DNA from: Faecalicatena orotica
GTDB taxonomy: Bacteria > Bacillota > Clostridia > Lachnospirales > Lachnospiraceae
DNA length: 64,000 bases
Reading direction: 5' to 3'
Assembly (NCBI RefSeq): GCF_003149245.1
Contig: NZ_QGDL01000001.1
Coordinates: forward strand, 62,001-126,000
Shown piece by piece: positions 25,537 to 34,290 of this stretch; the stretch's first letter is position 1; every line of letters begins with the position of its first letter. Position numbers and translations under genes: made by a program. The notes under the pieces were generated by a model. That model did not search any database, was not told the origin of the DNA, and was given only the letters and a program-made list of their open reading frames with translations.

Positions 25537-25586
25537 AATTCCCAGATGTATATCTATAATTTAAGGAAATAAAATAGGAGGGTACG

Positions 25587-26408
25587 ATGAGCAGGCAGTA
25601 TGAGAAGCTGGTGAAATGTTATGAATATTATCAGTCTGTGACGGATTTTTCCCCTCGTGTGGGGTTGATTCTTGGTTCGGGACTTGGAAATTATGCTAGA
25701 AATATGAAGGTGGTATGTGAAATTCCGTATGGTGATATTCCGGGGTTCCCTGTGTCTACGGTTGAAGGGCATGACGGGCGTTTTCTGCTGGGATATATTG
25801 GTATGGTGCCGGTTGCTGTCATGAAGGGACGTGTCCATTATTATGAAGGGTATTCTATCGAAGACGTTGTGCTTCCGGTGAGGCTTATGAAGATGATGGG
25901 GATTGAGAAGCTGTTCCTGACGAATGCCTCGGGCGGGATCAACCGGAAATTCCACGAGGGTGATTTTATGATGATCACAGATCAGATATCCAGTTTTGTC
26001 CCCTCTCCACTGATTGGTGAGAATGTGTCTGAACTTGGAACCCGTTTCCCGGATATGACGCATATTTATGATGTGGAACTGATGGGGCTGATACGGAATG
26101 TGGCACAGGAAGAACAGATCCAGATCCAGGAGGGTGTTTATGTCCAGACGACCGGGCCGAATTTTGAGAGTCCCGCGGAGATCCGTATGTTTGCGGCAAT
26201 CGGGGCGGACGCAGTAGGCATGAGTACGGCTTGTGAAGCAATCGCTGCCCGCCATGCCGGGGTGAGGGTGTGCGGGATATCCTGTATATCGAATATGGCG
26301 TGCGGTATCACGGGGGAAGAGTTAAGCCATCTGGATGTGCAGGCAGTTGCGGACAGGCGGTCAGAGGAATTTGAACGTCTTGTAACGTGCATTATTGAAA
26401 AGATGTAG
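25587..26408 (+). CDS. punA: purine nucleoside phosphorylase
   Basis: This enzyme splits purine nucleosides with phosphate to free base and ribose 1-phosphate. The 273-residue length and motifs fit the trimeric, inosine/guanosine-type family. GLILGSGLGNYA near residue 27 forms the phosphate site, followed by GRVHYYEGY near 80. TNASGGINRKFHEGDFM is near 112, and the active-site region is QTTGPNFESPAEIRM near 187. Near 207 there is AVGMSTACEAIAARH, followed by the Asn of ISNMACG that contacts the purine. AGGAGG precedes the ATG. The neighbouring deaminase gene starts 46 nt after the stop, suggesting a joint salvage pathway. Confidence 0.94.
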   Translation: MSRQYEKLVKCYEYYQSVTDFSPRVGLILGSGLGNYARNMKVVCEIPYGDIPGFPVSTVEGHDGRFLLGYIGMVPVAVMKGRVHYYEGYSIEDVVLPVRLMKMMGIEKLFLTNASGGINRKFHEGDFMMITDQISSFVPSPLIGENVSELGTRFPDMTHIYDVELMGLIRNVAQEEQIQIQEGVYVQTTGPNFESPAEIRMFAAIGADAVGMSTACEAIAARHAGVRVCGISCISNMACGITGEELSHLDVQAVADRRSEEFERLVTCIIEKM

Positions 26409-26454
26409 AAGGCCTGCGGTTACTATCTGCATGGTTTTGGGAAAGGATAGTTGC

Positions 26455-27732
26455 ATGAATACTAGAATATATAATGTAAGAATTTTAACAATGGAGGCAG
26501 GTAAGAGTATTTTCCGGGGCGAGGTCTGGGTAAAGGGTGATACGATTGCTTATGTGGGCCCGTCTGTATTGGATGCTAAGGAGAAATGGGACAGGGAGAT
26601 TGACGGTCAGGGGAATCTGCTTATGCCGGGTTTTAAGAATGCACATACGCACTCGGCGATGACGTTCCTTCGTTCCCATGCCGATGATATGAAACTGGAT
26701 GAGTGGCTGAATAACAGGGTGTTCCCGGCGGAGGCAAAGCTTTGTGAAGAGGACATCTACTGGCTGAATAAGCTTGCGATCATGGAATATCTGACAAGCG
26801 GAATCACATCCGTGTTCGATATGTACCTGAGTAAGCCGGCAACACTCAGGACTGTGGAAGATACAGGATACCGCATGGTAATCTGTGAGAGTATCAATGA
26901 CTTTGGAGGGACGGTCCGCGAAGTGGAAGACGACTATAAAAGATATAATCAGGACCCGGACAGGCTGATCTCTTACCAGCTCGGCTTCCACGCAGAATAT
27001 ACAACCGGAAGGCCTCTTATGGAGGAACTTGCGGGGCTCTCAGAAAAATACGGGATTCCGGTTTATGTGCATTGTTCAGAGACAAAAAAAGAGGTGGAAG
27101 ACTGCAGGAGACGGACAGGTATGACTCCGGTAGGTTATATGGATTCGCTTGGTCTTTTCCGTCAGGGAGGCGGTATATTCCACGGTGTGCATATGGATGA
27201 TGCGGATTTTGACATTCTAAAGCAGAGAAACCTTTATGTTGTGACGAATCCGGCTTCGAATCTGAAGCTTGCCAGCGGCATTGCACCGGTAAAACGTTAT
27301 CTGGATATGGGAATTCCGGTGGCTATCGGAACGGACGGACCTGCAAGCAACAATTGTCTGGATATGTTCCGGGAGATGTTTTTGACGACAGGTCTCCAGA
27401 AAGCCATATGTGATGACCCGGAGGCAGTGCCTGCAATGGAGGTCCTGAAAATGGCGGTTGTGAACGGGGCACATGCAATGGGGCTGCCGGAATGTGATAT
27501 TCTGGCAGAGGGCAGGAAGGCAGATATGATATTAATCGATCTGCAGCAGCCTAATATGCAGCCTCTGCAGAATATTGAGAAGAATCTTGTTTACAGTGGA
27601 AGCAAGCAGAATGTAAAGATGACGATGGTTGCAGGAAAGGTCCTTTATCAGGACGGGGAATACAATCTGGGGTCATCAAAGGAGGAAATATTTGCAAGGG
27701 CGAATGAGTCAGCCCGGCGCATTTTAGGGTAA
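26455..27732 (+). CDS. mtaD: amidohydrolase, MTA/SAH deaminase-like
   Basis: The 425-residue protein belongs to the TatD/TrzN-like amidohydrolases that deaminate 5'-methylthioadenosine or S-adenosylhomocysteine. The metal site is intact: NAHTHSAMTFLRS near residue 63, the His in YVHCSE near 207, HGVHMDD near 243, and the Asp in IGTDGPASNN near 290. The start ATG at 26455 follows AAAGGA; earlier in-frame ATGs lie inside the previous gene. Next to a purine nucleoside phosphorylase, deamination of MTA or adenosine to the inosine form followed by cleavage is a sensible route. Guanine or chlorohydrolase activity cannot be excluded. Confidence 0.85.
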   Translation: MNTRIYNVRILTMEAGKSIFRGEVWVKGDTIAYVGPSVLDAKEKWDREIDGQGNLLMPGFKNAHTHSAMTFLRSHADDMKLDEWLNNRVFPAEAKLCEEDIYWLNKLAIMEYLTSGITSVFDMYLSKPATLRTVEDTGYRMVICESINDFGGTVREVEDDYKRYNQDPDRLISYQLGFHAEYTTGRPLMEELAGLSEKYGIPVYVHCSETKKEVEDCRRRTGMTPVGYMDSLGLFRQGGGIFHGVHMDDADFDILKQRNLYVVTNPASNLKLASGIAPVKRYLDMGIPVAIGTDGPASNNCLDMFREMFLTTGLQKAICDDPEAVPAMEVLKMAVVNGAHAMGLPECDILAEGRKADMILIDLQQPNMQPLQNIEKNLVYSGSKQNVKMTMVAGKVLYQDGEYNLGSSKEEIFARANESARRILG

Positions 27733-27835
27733 ATACAGGATTGTCCGGGAACACATTCTGAGGGGAAAGCGGATTCCGGATATGGGATGAAATGACAAGA
27801 TACAGTGAGTTTATAATTAGAAAGGGGTACAATAG

Positions 27836-28300
27836 ATGAAGGCAGCAATTTTTACAATAGATTCAGGCTTATATAAGGCAAAAAAAGAGAGTGCGGCAGC
27901 AAGTGCACTGAAGAGGATACTCGGACAGGTTGGTTTTGAAGTAAAGGCGGCAGGAGTCCTGCCCGAAGATAAAAAAGTACTGGCGGCGGTTATGAAGAGA
28001 CTGGCGGACACACAGAGCGTAGATCTGATCCTGACAACAGGAGCTACGGGAATCCGCAGGCGGGACTGTGCACCGGATGTTGTGGAGGAGATATCCGACC
28101 GGCTTCTTCCGGGCATTCCGGAGGCGATCCGTGCCTATAATATCCGCTATACAAAGAAGGCGATCCTGAACCGCTCGGCCGCGGGAATCAGGAAGAATAC
28201 GCTGATCGTGAATCTGCCGGACAGCGCGAAGGCTGCGAAGGAAAGTCTGGAATATATCCTGCCGGAATTAGTACAGGTTGTGGAGATATTAAGTTTATGA
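27836..28300 (+). CDS. MoaB/MogA-like molybdopterin-binding domain protein
   Basis: This 154-residue protein has the plan of the MoaB/MogA fold: LILTTGATGIRRRDCAPD near residue 63, PGIPEAIRAYN near 96, LNRSAAGIRKNTLIVNLP near 115. The usual TTGGTG loop reads TTGATG, and the usual LPGSP reads LPDSA, so cofactor-loop residues differ from active molybdenum-cofactor enzymes. No other molybdenum cofactor gene is nearby. It overlaps the following metallo-beta-lactamase gene by 4 nt. The fold is confident; the role is not. Confidence 0.75.
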   Translation: MKAAIFTIDSGLYKAKKESAAASALKRILGQVGFEVKAAGVLPEDKKVLAAVMKRLADTQSVDLILTTGATGIRRRDCAPDVVEEISDRLLPGIPEAIRAYNIRYTKKAILNRSAAGIRKNTLIVNLPDSAKAAKESLEYILPELVQVVEILSL

Positions 28301-29031
28301 TAAGAGTCACATATTTAAGCCACAGCGGGTTCCTCGTGGAGCTCGAACAGGCATATTTATTATTTGATTATTACAAAGGAGAACTGCCGGAGATAAAGGC
28401 GGGAAAACCGTTCTTTGTCTTTGTCAGCCATGCCCATTACGACCATTTCAGAAAGGATATTTTTAAACTCAGGGAATATATTCCGGAGATTTATTATATT
28501 TTATCGAATGATGTGGATGCACCGAAGAGGGAGGATACCGTCCTGGCCGGTCCGAATGAAGAACACATAATCGGCAGTCTGAAGGTGCGCACACTGCGCT
28601 CCACGGACGAGGGAGTTGCGTTTCTGGCCGAGTGCGGGGACTGTACTGTTTACCATGCAGGCGACCTGAACTGGTGGCACTGGGAAGAAGAGGGGAAAGC
28701 CTACAATACGATGATGCGCAGGAATTACCAGTATGAGATTAATAAACTGCACGGCGTGAAAATCGATGTGGCATTTGTCCCTGTTGACCCCAGACTGGGG
28801 GAACAGTATTTCTGGGGACTGGACTGTTTCATGAAACGGACGGATACACAGGCAGTATTCCCCATGCATTTCTGGGATAATTATGGTATATTTGACCGGA
28901 TTGTACTCGAAAAAAGTGCAGAAGAGTATGTAGATAAGATATACAGGATTACAAAAGAAGGACAGACGTTTGAACTGGAGAAGAGGGAAGAAAAATCTTT
29001 TGCCGACAGCGTGAAAGAAATGATGGATTAG
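28297..29031 (+). CDS. metallo-beta-lactamase fold hydrolase
   Basis: The predicted 244-residue cytosolic protein has the metal motif SHAHYDHF near residue 46 and further ligands in YHAGDLNWWHW near 118. MHFWDNYG near 190 supplies another His. It resembles UPF0173-like hydrolases of the MBL fold, whose substrates are not known. The ATG overlaps the MoaB-like gene (ATGA), so the two are cotranslated. rnhA follows within 25 nt. Confidence 0.82.
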   Translation: MIRVTYLSHSGFLVELEQAYLLFDYYKGELPEIKAGKPFFVFVSHAHYDHFRKDIFKLREYIPEIYYILSNDVDAPKREDTVLAGPNEEHIIGSLKVRTLRSTDEGVAFLAECGDCTVYHAGDLNWWHWEEEGKAYNTMMRRNYQYEINKLHGVKIDVAFVPVDPRLGEQYFWGLDCFMKRTDTQAVFPMHFWDNYGIFDRIVLEKSAEEYVDKIYRITKEGQTFELEKREEKSFADSVKEMMD

Positions 29032-29053
29032 CAGATTGGAGAGTTGGAAAGTG

Positions 29054-29533
29054 ATGCAGGTAAAGTTATATACAGACGGCGCGGCGAGAGGAAATCCGGA
29101 CGGGCCGGGAGGATACGGTTCTGTGCTCGAATATGTGGACCAGAAGGGGACACTTCACACGAAGGAATTGTCACAGGGGTATGTGAAGACGACGAATAAC
29201 CGGATGGAACTGATGGCTGTGATTGCCGGCCTGGAGGCACTGAACCGGTCCTGTGATGTCGAGGTGTATTCCGATTCGAAGTATGTAGTGGATGCATTTA
29301 ACCAGCACTGGGTGGATGGATGGCTGAAAAAAGGATGGAAGCGCGGCAAGAATGAACCGGTGAAGAATGTGGACCTCTGGAAGCGCCTGCTTGCGGCAAA
29401 GGAGAAGCACAATGTTGTGTTCCACTGGGTAAAGGGACATGACGGGCATCTCCAGAATGAGCGGTGTGATGAACTTGCGACAACGGCGGCTGACGGCAGC
29501 GGACTGATTGTTGATGAAGGGCTTGCCAGATGA
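29054..29533 (+). CDS. rnhA: ribonuclease HI
   Basis: RNase HI removes RNA from RNA-DNA hybrids. The 159-residue protein has all four catalytic acids: Asp in LYTDGAARGNP, Glu in RMELMAV, Asp in VYSDSKYVVDA and Asp in NERCDELA. The basic protrusion GWLKKGWKRGKNEPVKNVD is also present. A TTG at 29036 in the same frame is a less likely start. Its 3' end contains the -35 box of the rnpB promoter. Confidence 0.95.
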   Translation: MQVKLYTDGAARGNPDGPGGYGSVLEYVDQKGTLHTKELSQGYVKTTNNRMELMAVIAGLEALNRSCDVEVYSDSKYVVDAFNQHWVDGWLKKGWKRGKNEPVKNVDLWKRLLAAKEKHNVVFHWVKGHDGHLQNERCDELATTAADGSGLIVDEGLAR

Positions 29534-29551
29534 GTGAATACATAGTATAAT
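29523..29551 (+). promoter_or_regulatory. promoter of rnpB
   Basis: TTGCCA at 29523-29528 and TATAAT at 29546-29551 are 17 nt apart. Transcription would start about 29558, next to the first helix of RNase P RNA. The -35 box lies in the end of rnhA. Confidence 0.8.
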
Positions 29552-29561
29552 GTACATCTGA

Positions 29562-29938
29562 GTTAAGTAAGACAGACAATCGCGGCTGCATGCGCCGAAA
29601 GGCCGCAGACGAGGAAAGTCCGGGCTTCACAGGGCAGGATGCCGGATAACGTCCGGTGGAGGTGACTCCAAGGCCAGTGCAACAGAAATAAACCGCCGGG
29701 AGGACATATCTGACCCAGTGCCAGATATAATTTCCGGTAAGGGTGGAAAGGCAGTGTAAGAGACTACCGCCTCGCTGGTAACAGAGAGGGCACATGTAAA
29801 CCCCATCCGAAGCAAGACCGAATAAAAGCGGTGTGGCGGCCCGTCACGCTTTAGGTAGGTCGCTTGAGCCTGATGGCGACATCAGGCCTAGATAGATGAT
29901 TGTCCAATGACATAACCCGGCTTATCGTCTTGCTTAAC
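29562..29938 (+). ncRNA. rnpB: RNase P RNA, type A
   Basis: This is the catalytic RNA that trims the 5' ends of tRNA precursors. Conserved core blocks are present: GAGGAAAGTCCGGGCTTC, ACAGAAATAAACCGCC, GTAAACCCCATCCGAAGCAA and TAGATAGATGATTGTC. The ends pair as helix P1: GTTAAGTAAGAC (29562-29573) with GTCTTGCTTAAC (29927-29938), all pairs good but one G-U. The CACAGGGCAGGATGCCGGATAACG region matches the ancestral type A, not the B type of Bacillus. Length is about 377 nt. Confidence 0.95.
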
Positions 29939-30053
29939 CAGGTGAATTGAGAGAAGAATATGTATGGTGCCGCAGTTGACTTTGCAGCATCATTTTTTGT
30001 ACGATAAAGGAAAACTTTATAATAATAGCAGATACGGAAAGGCTGATGAAAAA

Positions 30054-31085
30054 ATGGGAATGAGAATCAATGCACAGCTGCCCATGCCGGCAGATTTAAA
30101 GGCGGAATACCCGCTGTCAGATACAGTAAAGAAACTTAAGAAGAGAAGAGACCGGGAAATCCGGGATATTTTTACCGGGGAGTCTGATAAATTTATCGTA
30201 CTGGTAGGTCCCTGTTCGGCAGACAACGAGGATGCCGTATGCGAGTATGTGGACAGACTGGCCAGAGTCAATGAGGAAGTCTCTGATAAACTGATGATTA
30301 TTCCGCGTATCTATACGAATAAGCCCCGTACAACCGGAGAGGGATATAAAGGGATGCTGCATCAGCCGGAGCCTGATCAGGCGCCGGACCTTCTGGCAGG
30401 AATTATAGCCATCAGGAAGATGCACATCCGTGCGATCCAGCAAAGCGGCCTGACGGCAGCGGATGAGATGCTGTATCCTGAGAACAGGAGTTATCTGGAT
30501 GACATTCTTTCTTATGAGGCGATCGGGGCCCGTTCTGTTGAGAACCAGCAGCACCGCCTGACGGCTAGCGGCATGGATATCCCGATCGGCATGAAGAATC
30601 CGACCAGCGGTGATTTTTCCGTGATGCTGAACTCCGTCGTTGCAGCGCAGAGTTCCCATACGTTTATCTACAGGGAGATGGATGTGACAACGGACGGAAA
30701 TGATCTGGCACATGTCATCCTGCGTGGCGGTGTGGATAAATATGGTACCTGTATACCGAACTATCATTATGAGGATTTGATGCGCCTTCTGGAAATGTAT
30801 GGACAGAAAGGCCTGAAGAATCCGGCGGCAGTGATTGATGCCAATCATTCAAATTCTAACAAGCAGTACAAAGAGCAGATCAGGATTGTGAGCGAGGTAC
30901 TCCACAGCAGGAACTATAATCCGGATCTGAAGAAGCTTATCAAGGGCGTAATGATAGAGAGCTATCTGGAAGAAGGATGCCAGAGCATCGACAGTGAACG
31001 GGTATATGGAAAGTCTATTACAGACCCGTGTCTCGGATGGGAGGATACGCGCCGGCTTATCTATAAAATTGCAGAGAATATTTAA
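30054..31085 (+). CDS. aroF: 3-deoxy-7-phosphoheptulonate synthase (AroG/F/H type)
   Basis: DAHP synthase joins phosphoenolpyruvate and erythrose 4-phosphate in the first step of aromatic amino acid synthesis. The 343-residue protein fits the E. coli class I enzymes. It has VGPCSADNEDAV near residue 45, IPRIYTNKPRTTGEGYKG near 80, GARSVENQQHR near 160, IGMKNPTSGDF near 180, and DANHSNSNK near 260. The start at 30054 is one of two close ATGs (also 30060). An earlier open-frame ATG at 29964 lies beside rnpB. pheA, which uses the pathway end product, is at 37161. Confidence 0.94.
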   Translation: MGMRINAQLPMPADLKAEYPLSDTVKKLKKRRDREIRDIFTGESDKFIVLVGPCSADNEDAVCEYVDRLARVNEEVSDKLMIIPRIYTNKPRTTGEGYKGMLHQPEPDQAPDLLAGIIAIRKMHIRAIQQSGLTAADEMLYPENRSYLDDILSYEAIGARSVENQQHRLTASGMDIPIGMKNPTSGDFSVMLNSVVAAQSSHTFIYREMDVTTDGNDLAHVILRGGVDKYGTCIPNYHYEDLMRLLEMYGQKGLKNPAAVIDANHSNSNKQYKEQIRIVSEVLHSRNYNPDLKKLIKGVMIESYLEEGCQSIDSERVYGKSITDPCLGWEDTRRLIYKIAENI

Positions 31086-31128
31086 CACAGGAACGAATTG
31101 ACAAGAGTGGGAAAGATACAGGCGAACT

Positions 31129-33213
31129 ATGTACAGCAGAATACTTCGTGCAATCTATAAAATAGAGAATAACCATGTGTTTTCAGCAGTGAAGAAGGGA
31201 TTTACACTTTTAATCCCTGTTCTTCTCGTGGGTTCTTTTGCGCTTTTATTCCTTAATTTCCCAATTCCTGTGTTTCAGAAATTTATTGCAGAATGGGCGG
31301 GGGGAGTCTTATCGACATCCCTGCACTTTCTCTTTGATTCAACGGTTGGTTTCATGTCTATATATCTTGTGGTCAGCATCAGTTATTATTATTCCTCTGA
31401 AATGAAGGAACGTGATGGGTTTCTTCAGGTGATGGCTATGGTAGTATCTGTGGTTTGCTTTGCGGCTTCTTTTGGAGCGGCTGGTGGTTCTATGGAACTA
31501 AGTGACTTAGGTCCTGTCGGGGTATTTACAGCGATGTTTTCTTCCGTGGCTGCGACTAAGCTGTTCTACTTTTTTTATGGAAAGATCTCAGCAGCACACA
31601 GATTCCGGTCCAGAGGGGCGGACGTGGATTATAGAAATTCACTTTCTGCAATTTATCCCCTTCTTCTGTGTGCGCTTATTTTTATCGGAATGAATCTGAC
31701 TATCCAGACAGTCTTTAAAGTAGATAACTTAAACGATCTTGTGACAGATGGCATAGTATTTTTGTTCCACAATATCAATGATGGGTTAGGCGCCGGAATC
31801 CTGTATGTTGTTGTACTGGATATTCTGTGGGTATTCGGTATACACGGGGGCAATGCGCTGGAGCAGGTGGCACAGACGTATCTGGTCCCGAATGACAATG
31901 CAGCGGGAGTGATTATATCCAAATCCTTTTTGGACAGTTATGCATTGATAGGGGGCTGCGGGGCGGCAATCTGCCTCCTGGCGGCGCTGCTCATCTTTTC
32001 CAAAGGAAAGGATAACCGGCAGCTGGCTTACTCCGCATCCGGTGCGGTTTTGTTTAACATTAATGAGATCCTTGTGTACGGACTTCCCGTTGTGCTGAAT
32101 CCGGTTCTGATCATTCCCTTTATTCTGACCCCGGTAATTTCCCTCCTCATCGCGTATGGTTTTGCCACAATGGGATTTCTGCCGATACTGGGAAGGACTG
32201 TGACATGGACGACACCTGTTTTATTTAGTGGGTATTTATCCTCCGGTTCATGGAGGGGCGTGGCCGTGCAGCTGGTGATTCTGGCAGCAGGGACAGGGGT
32301 TTATGCCCCCTTTGTATGCCTTGCACAGAAAGTAAAAGAACAACAGGCAAAGATGCTTTTAAATGAGCTGACTGCTTATTTTAAACTGGTGCAGCAGGAG
32401 GGGCGGGACGTCCATCTTATGGAACAGCATGACAGCAAAGGACTGCTGGCTCGGAATATGGCAGAGCAGCTTCGGATCGATGTCGAACAGGAGCGGCTGA
32501 CGATGGGGTATCAGCCGCAATATCATAAAGAGCATGGTCTGACAGGTGCAGAGAGTCTGCTTAGATGGAGATATATGGACTACCCGGTTTACCCTCCTCT
32601 GGTAGTGGCTCTGGCGAAGGAGGATGGTTTCTTTGACCGGCTGACACAGGTTGTGGTAAAAACATCCATGAAAGCATGTAGTGAACTTTTAAGAGAGGGC
32701 AGTGCATTGACGATATCGGCAAACATATCGGCTGACCAGATGGATTCAGAACAGTTTATCAATCGTGTTATCCGTATGGCGGAAACATATGGAGTATCGG
32801 GGCATTATTGCCTCGAGGTGACAGAAGAGTCAGCGGTTGACCGGATGGAAGAGATTCCGCACCATATCAGCAGGCTGAAGTCGGCAGGGATTCTGGCAGC
32901 AGTCGATGATTTCAGCATGGGCAGGACCAGCCTTATGTATCTACAGACATCCAGTTTTTACGCTGTAAAACTGGATGGAAGACTGGTACAGGGGCTTCTG
33001 GAAAATGAGCGGAATCAGGAGATCATTGCATCAATTGTATCTCTTGGAACCAATCTTGGATTTGTTGTGATGGCAGAATACGTAGAGACAGAAGAGATCC
33101 GTGAAAAGTTAGAGTCTCTGGGATGTAATCTATATCAGGGATATTTATACAGTCCGGCGGTTCCGCTGGAGCGGCTGAAAGAAATTGTGAAAGGCAGTCA
33201 GCCAAAAAAATAG
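31129..33213 (+). CDS. PTS EIIC-like membrane domain fused to EAL domain
   Basis: The 694-residue protein joins two domains. Residues about 1-405 are a lactose/cellobiose-type PTS EIIC membrane domain (GIHGGNALEQVAQTYL, then FNINEILVYGLPVVLNP). Residues about 440-685 are an EAL-type cyclic di-GMP phosphodiesterase domain. Key EAL positions look kept: AESLLRW (E475), ISANIS, LEVTEES, VDDFSMG, VKLDGRL, AEYVET and QGYLYS. The EAL triad itself reads ESL. No EIIA or EIIB gene is nearby, so the EIIC part may act as a sensor instead of a transporter. Its start is 43 nt after aroF. Activity is inferred only from conserved residues. Confidence 0.88.
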   Translation: MYSRILRAIYKIENNHVFSAVKKGFTLLIPVLLVGSFALLFLNFPIPVFQKFIAEWAGGVLSTSLHFLFDSTVGFMSIYLVVSISYYYSSEMKERDGFLQVMAMVVSVVCFAASFGAAGGSMELSDLGPVGVFTAMFSSVAATKLFYFFYGKISAAHRFRSRGADVDYRNSLSAIYPLLLCALIFIGMNLTIQTVFKVDNLNDLVTDGIVFLFHNINDGLGAGILYVVVLDILWVFGIHGGNALEQVAQTYLVPNDNAAGVIISKSFLDSYALIGGCGAAICLLAALLIFSKGKDNRQLAYSASGAVLFNINEILVYGLPVVLNPVLIIPFILTPVISLLIAYGFATMGFLPILGRTVTWTTPVLFSGYLSSGSWRGVAVQLVILAAGTGVYAPFVCLAQKVKEQQAKMLLNELTAYFKLVQQEGRDVHLMEQHDSKGLLARNMAEQLRIDVEQERLTMGYQPQYHKEHGLTGAESLLRWRYMDYPVYPPLVVALAKEDGFFDRLTQVVVKTSMKACSELLREGSALTISANISADQMDSEQFINRVIRMAETYGVSGHYCLEVTEESAVDRMEEIPHHISRLKSAGILAAVDDFSMGRTSLMYLQTSSFYAVKLDGRLVQGLLENERNQEIIASIVSLGTNLGFVVMAEYVETEEIREKLESLGCNLYQGYLYSPAVPLERLKEIVKGSQPKK

Positions 33214-33381
33214 CAGCATTTGTAAGGTCAGAGTGTGCAGGCAGGTCAGGATTGTGGGAAATGCAAATCTAAAGCAGCCTGTACACTTTTTTTTATTTAC
33301 AAATGTTACAGTAGGAGTTATACTGGTAACAGAAAGATAGTTCCGCTTCGCGGATTTACGAACAAGAGGGAGGAGGACTAT

Positions 33382-34278
33382 ATGAAAAAACACGATACCG
33401 AAGTCGTTAAACTTGAGATTTGGGATGAATTTGTAAAGCATTTCAGAAATGAGAGAACAGCCGCAGCTTATCTGACTGAGATAGCGGAATTTGAACGAAT
33501 CAGCAAAAAGTCCTTTTTCGCCAGTGGTGCAAAGGAGGCGGAAAGATATTACAAATGGCTGAAGAACAGAGAAGAATGCGGTGAAATAAGCGGAAGTACG
33601 CTAGGAAAAAAGTTCTGGGAATTACATTCTTTTGCATCCTTTGCAGAAAAATGGAGTGGGATGTACGGGGTACAGCCGGGGTTCGAGGACTGTTTTTTCC
33701 CTTGGCTGAGGGAAGCAGGGCATCAGGAAAAGCTGGTACACATTATCCCGGTAGAAGATATGGATGCTTTATACCGGGCGGCGCAGGAGGACAAAATGGC
33801 TTATACAATCATTACCATCATCCACAGAGTCGGGTTATCGTCCAGAGAAATCTCGGAATTAAGACCCGGCGATTTTGCCTCTTATGACAATGGTGTATTC
33901 GCACATATAAGAAGCAGGGAAGAACTTTGTTTCATTCCGGCGGACGTTGTACAAATACTGAATCAGTTTCTGGAAGAAAGAGAGGATTTCGAATTCCTTT
34001 TTTACAATAGAAAAGGAGATCCATTAAATAAAATGTTCATCAGCAGGATGCTGAAAAAATATACGGGACTGGCAGGAATACCATCTTACAGTGCCGAGAA
34101 GATACGGACGACCTGTGGCGTTACAATGTCCGCATATGGTGCAACAGCGCGACAGGTTGCCAGACAGATGGGGATTACAGGGACACAGATTCGAAAATAT
34201 CAGAACAGGCAGTATAAGGATAATCTGAGAGTCAGGGCAAATGAACTGGTAAAGATACGGATAGAACCGCCAGTGTAG
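33382..34278 (+). CDS. degenerate tyrosine recombinase/integrase-like protein
   Basis: The 298-residue protein looks like a phage-integrase-fold protein with an N-terminal SAM-like domain (residues 1-110). In the catalytic part, the first arginine seems kept in HRVGLSSREISEL. The second is in SAEKIRTTCGVTM, where the usual His-x-x-Arg has Lys in place of His. The final Tyr may be that of QIRKYQN. Loss of the histidine suggests weak or no recombinase activity. No phage genes or attachment sites were found beside it. AGGAGG precedes the ATG at 33382. A paired repeat element follows at 34291. Confidence 0.7.
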   Translation: MKKHDTEVVKLEIWDEFVKHFRNERTAAAYLTEIAEFERISKKSFFASGAKEAERYYKWLKNREECGEISGSTLGKKFWELHSFASFAEKWSGMYGVQPGFEDCFFPWLREAGHQEKLVHIIPVEDMDALYRAAQEDKMAYTIITIIHRVGLSSREISELRPGDFASYDNGVFAHIRSREELCFIPADVVQILNQFLEEREDFEFLFYNRKGDPLNKMFISRMLKKYTGLAGIPSYSAEKIRTTCGVTMSAYGATARQVARQMGITGTQIRKYQNRQYKDNLRVRANELVKIRIEPPV

Positions 34279-34290
34279 ATGAATTGGTAA

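Larger units (their letters stand above)
25214..25586 (+). other. gene-free spacer with long palindrome and downstream promoter
   Basis: The 373 nt between spoIVA and the purine nucleoside phosphorylase gene hold the nested palindrome at 25232-25439 and an extended -10 promoter at 25528-25536. An open frame through the palindrome has no family features and is rejected as a gene. Confidence 0.6.

Noticed and set aside
30054-31085. T-box or attenuator control of the DAHP synthase
   Set aside because: The space between rnpB and the start is only about 115 nt, and no T-box motif or terminator-antiterminator pair was found.
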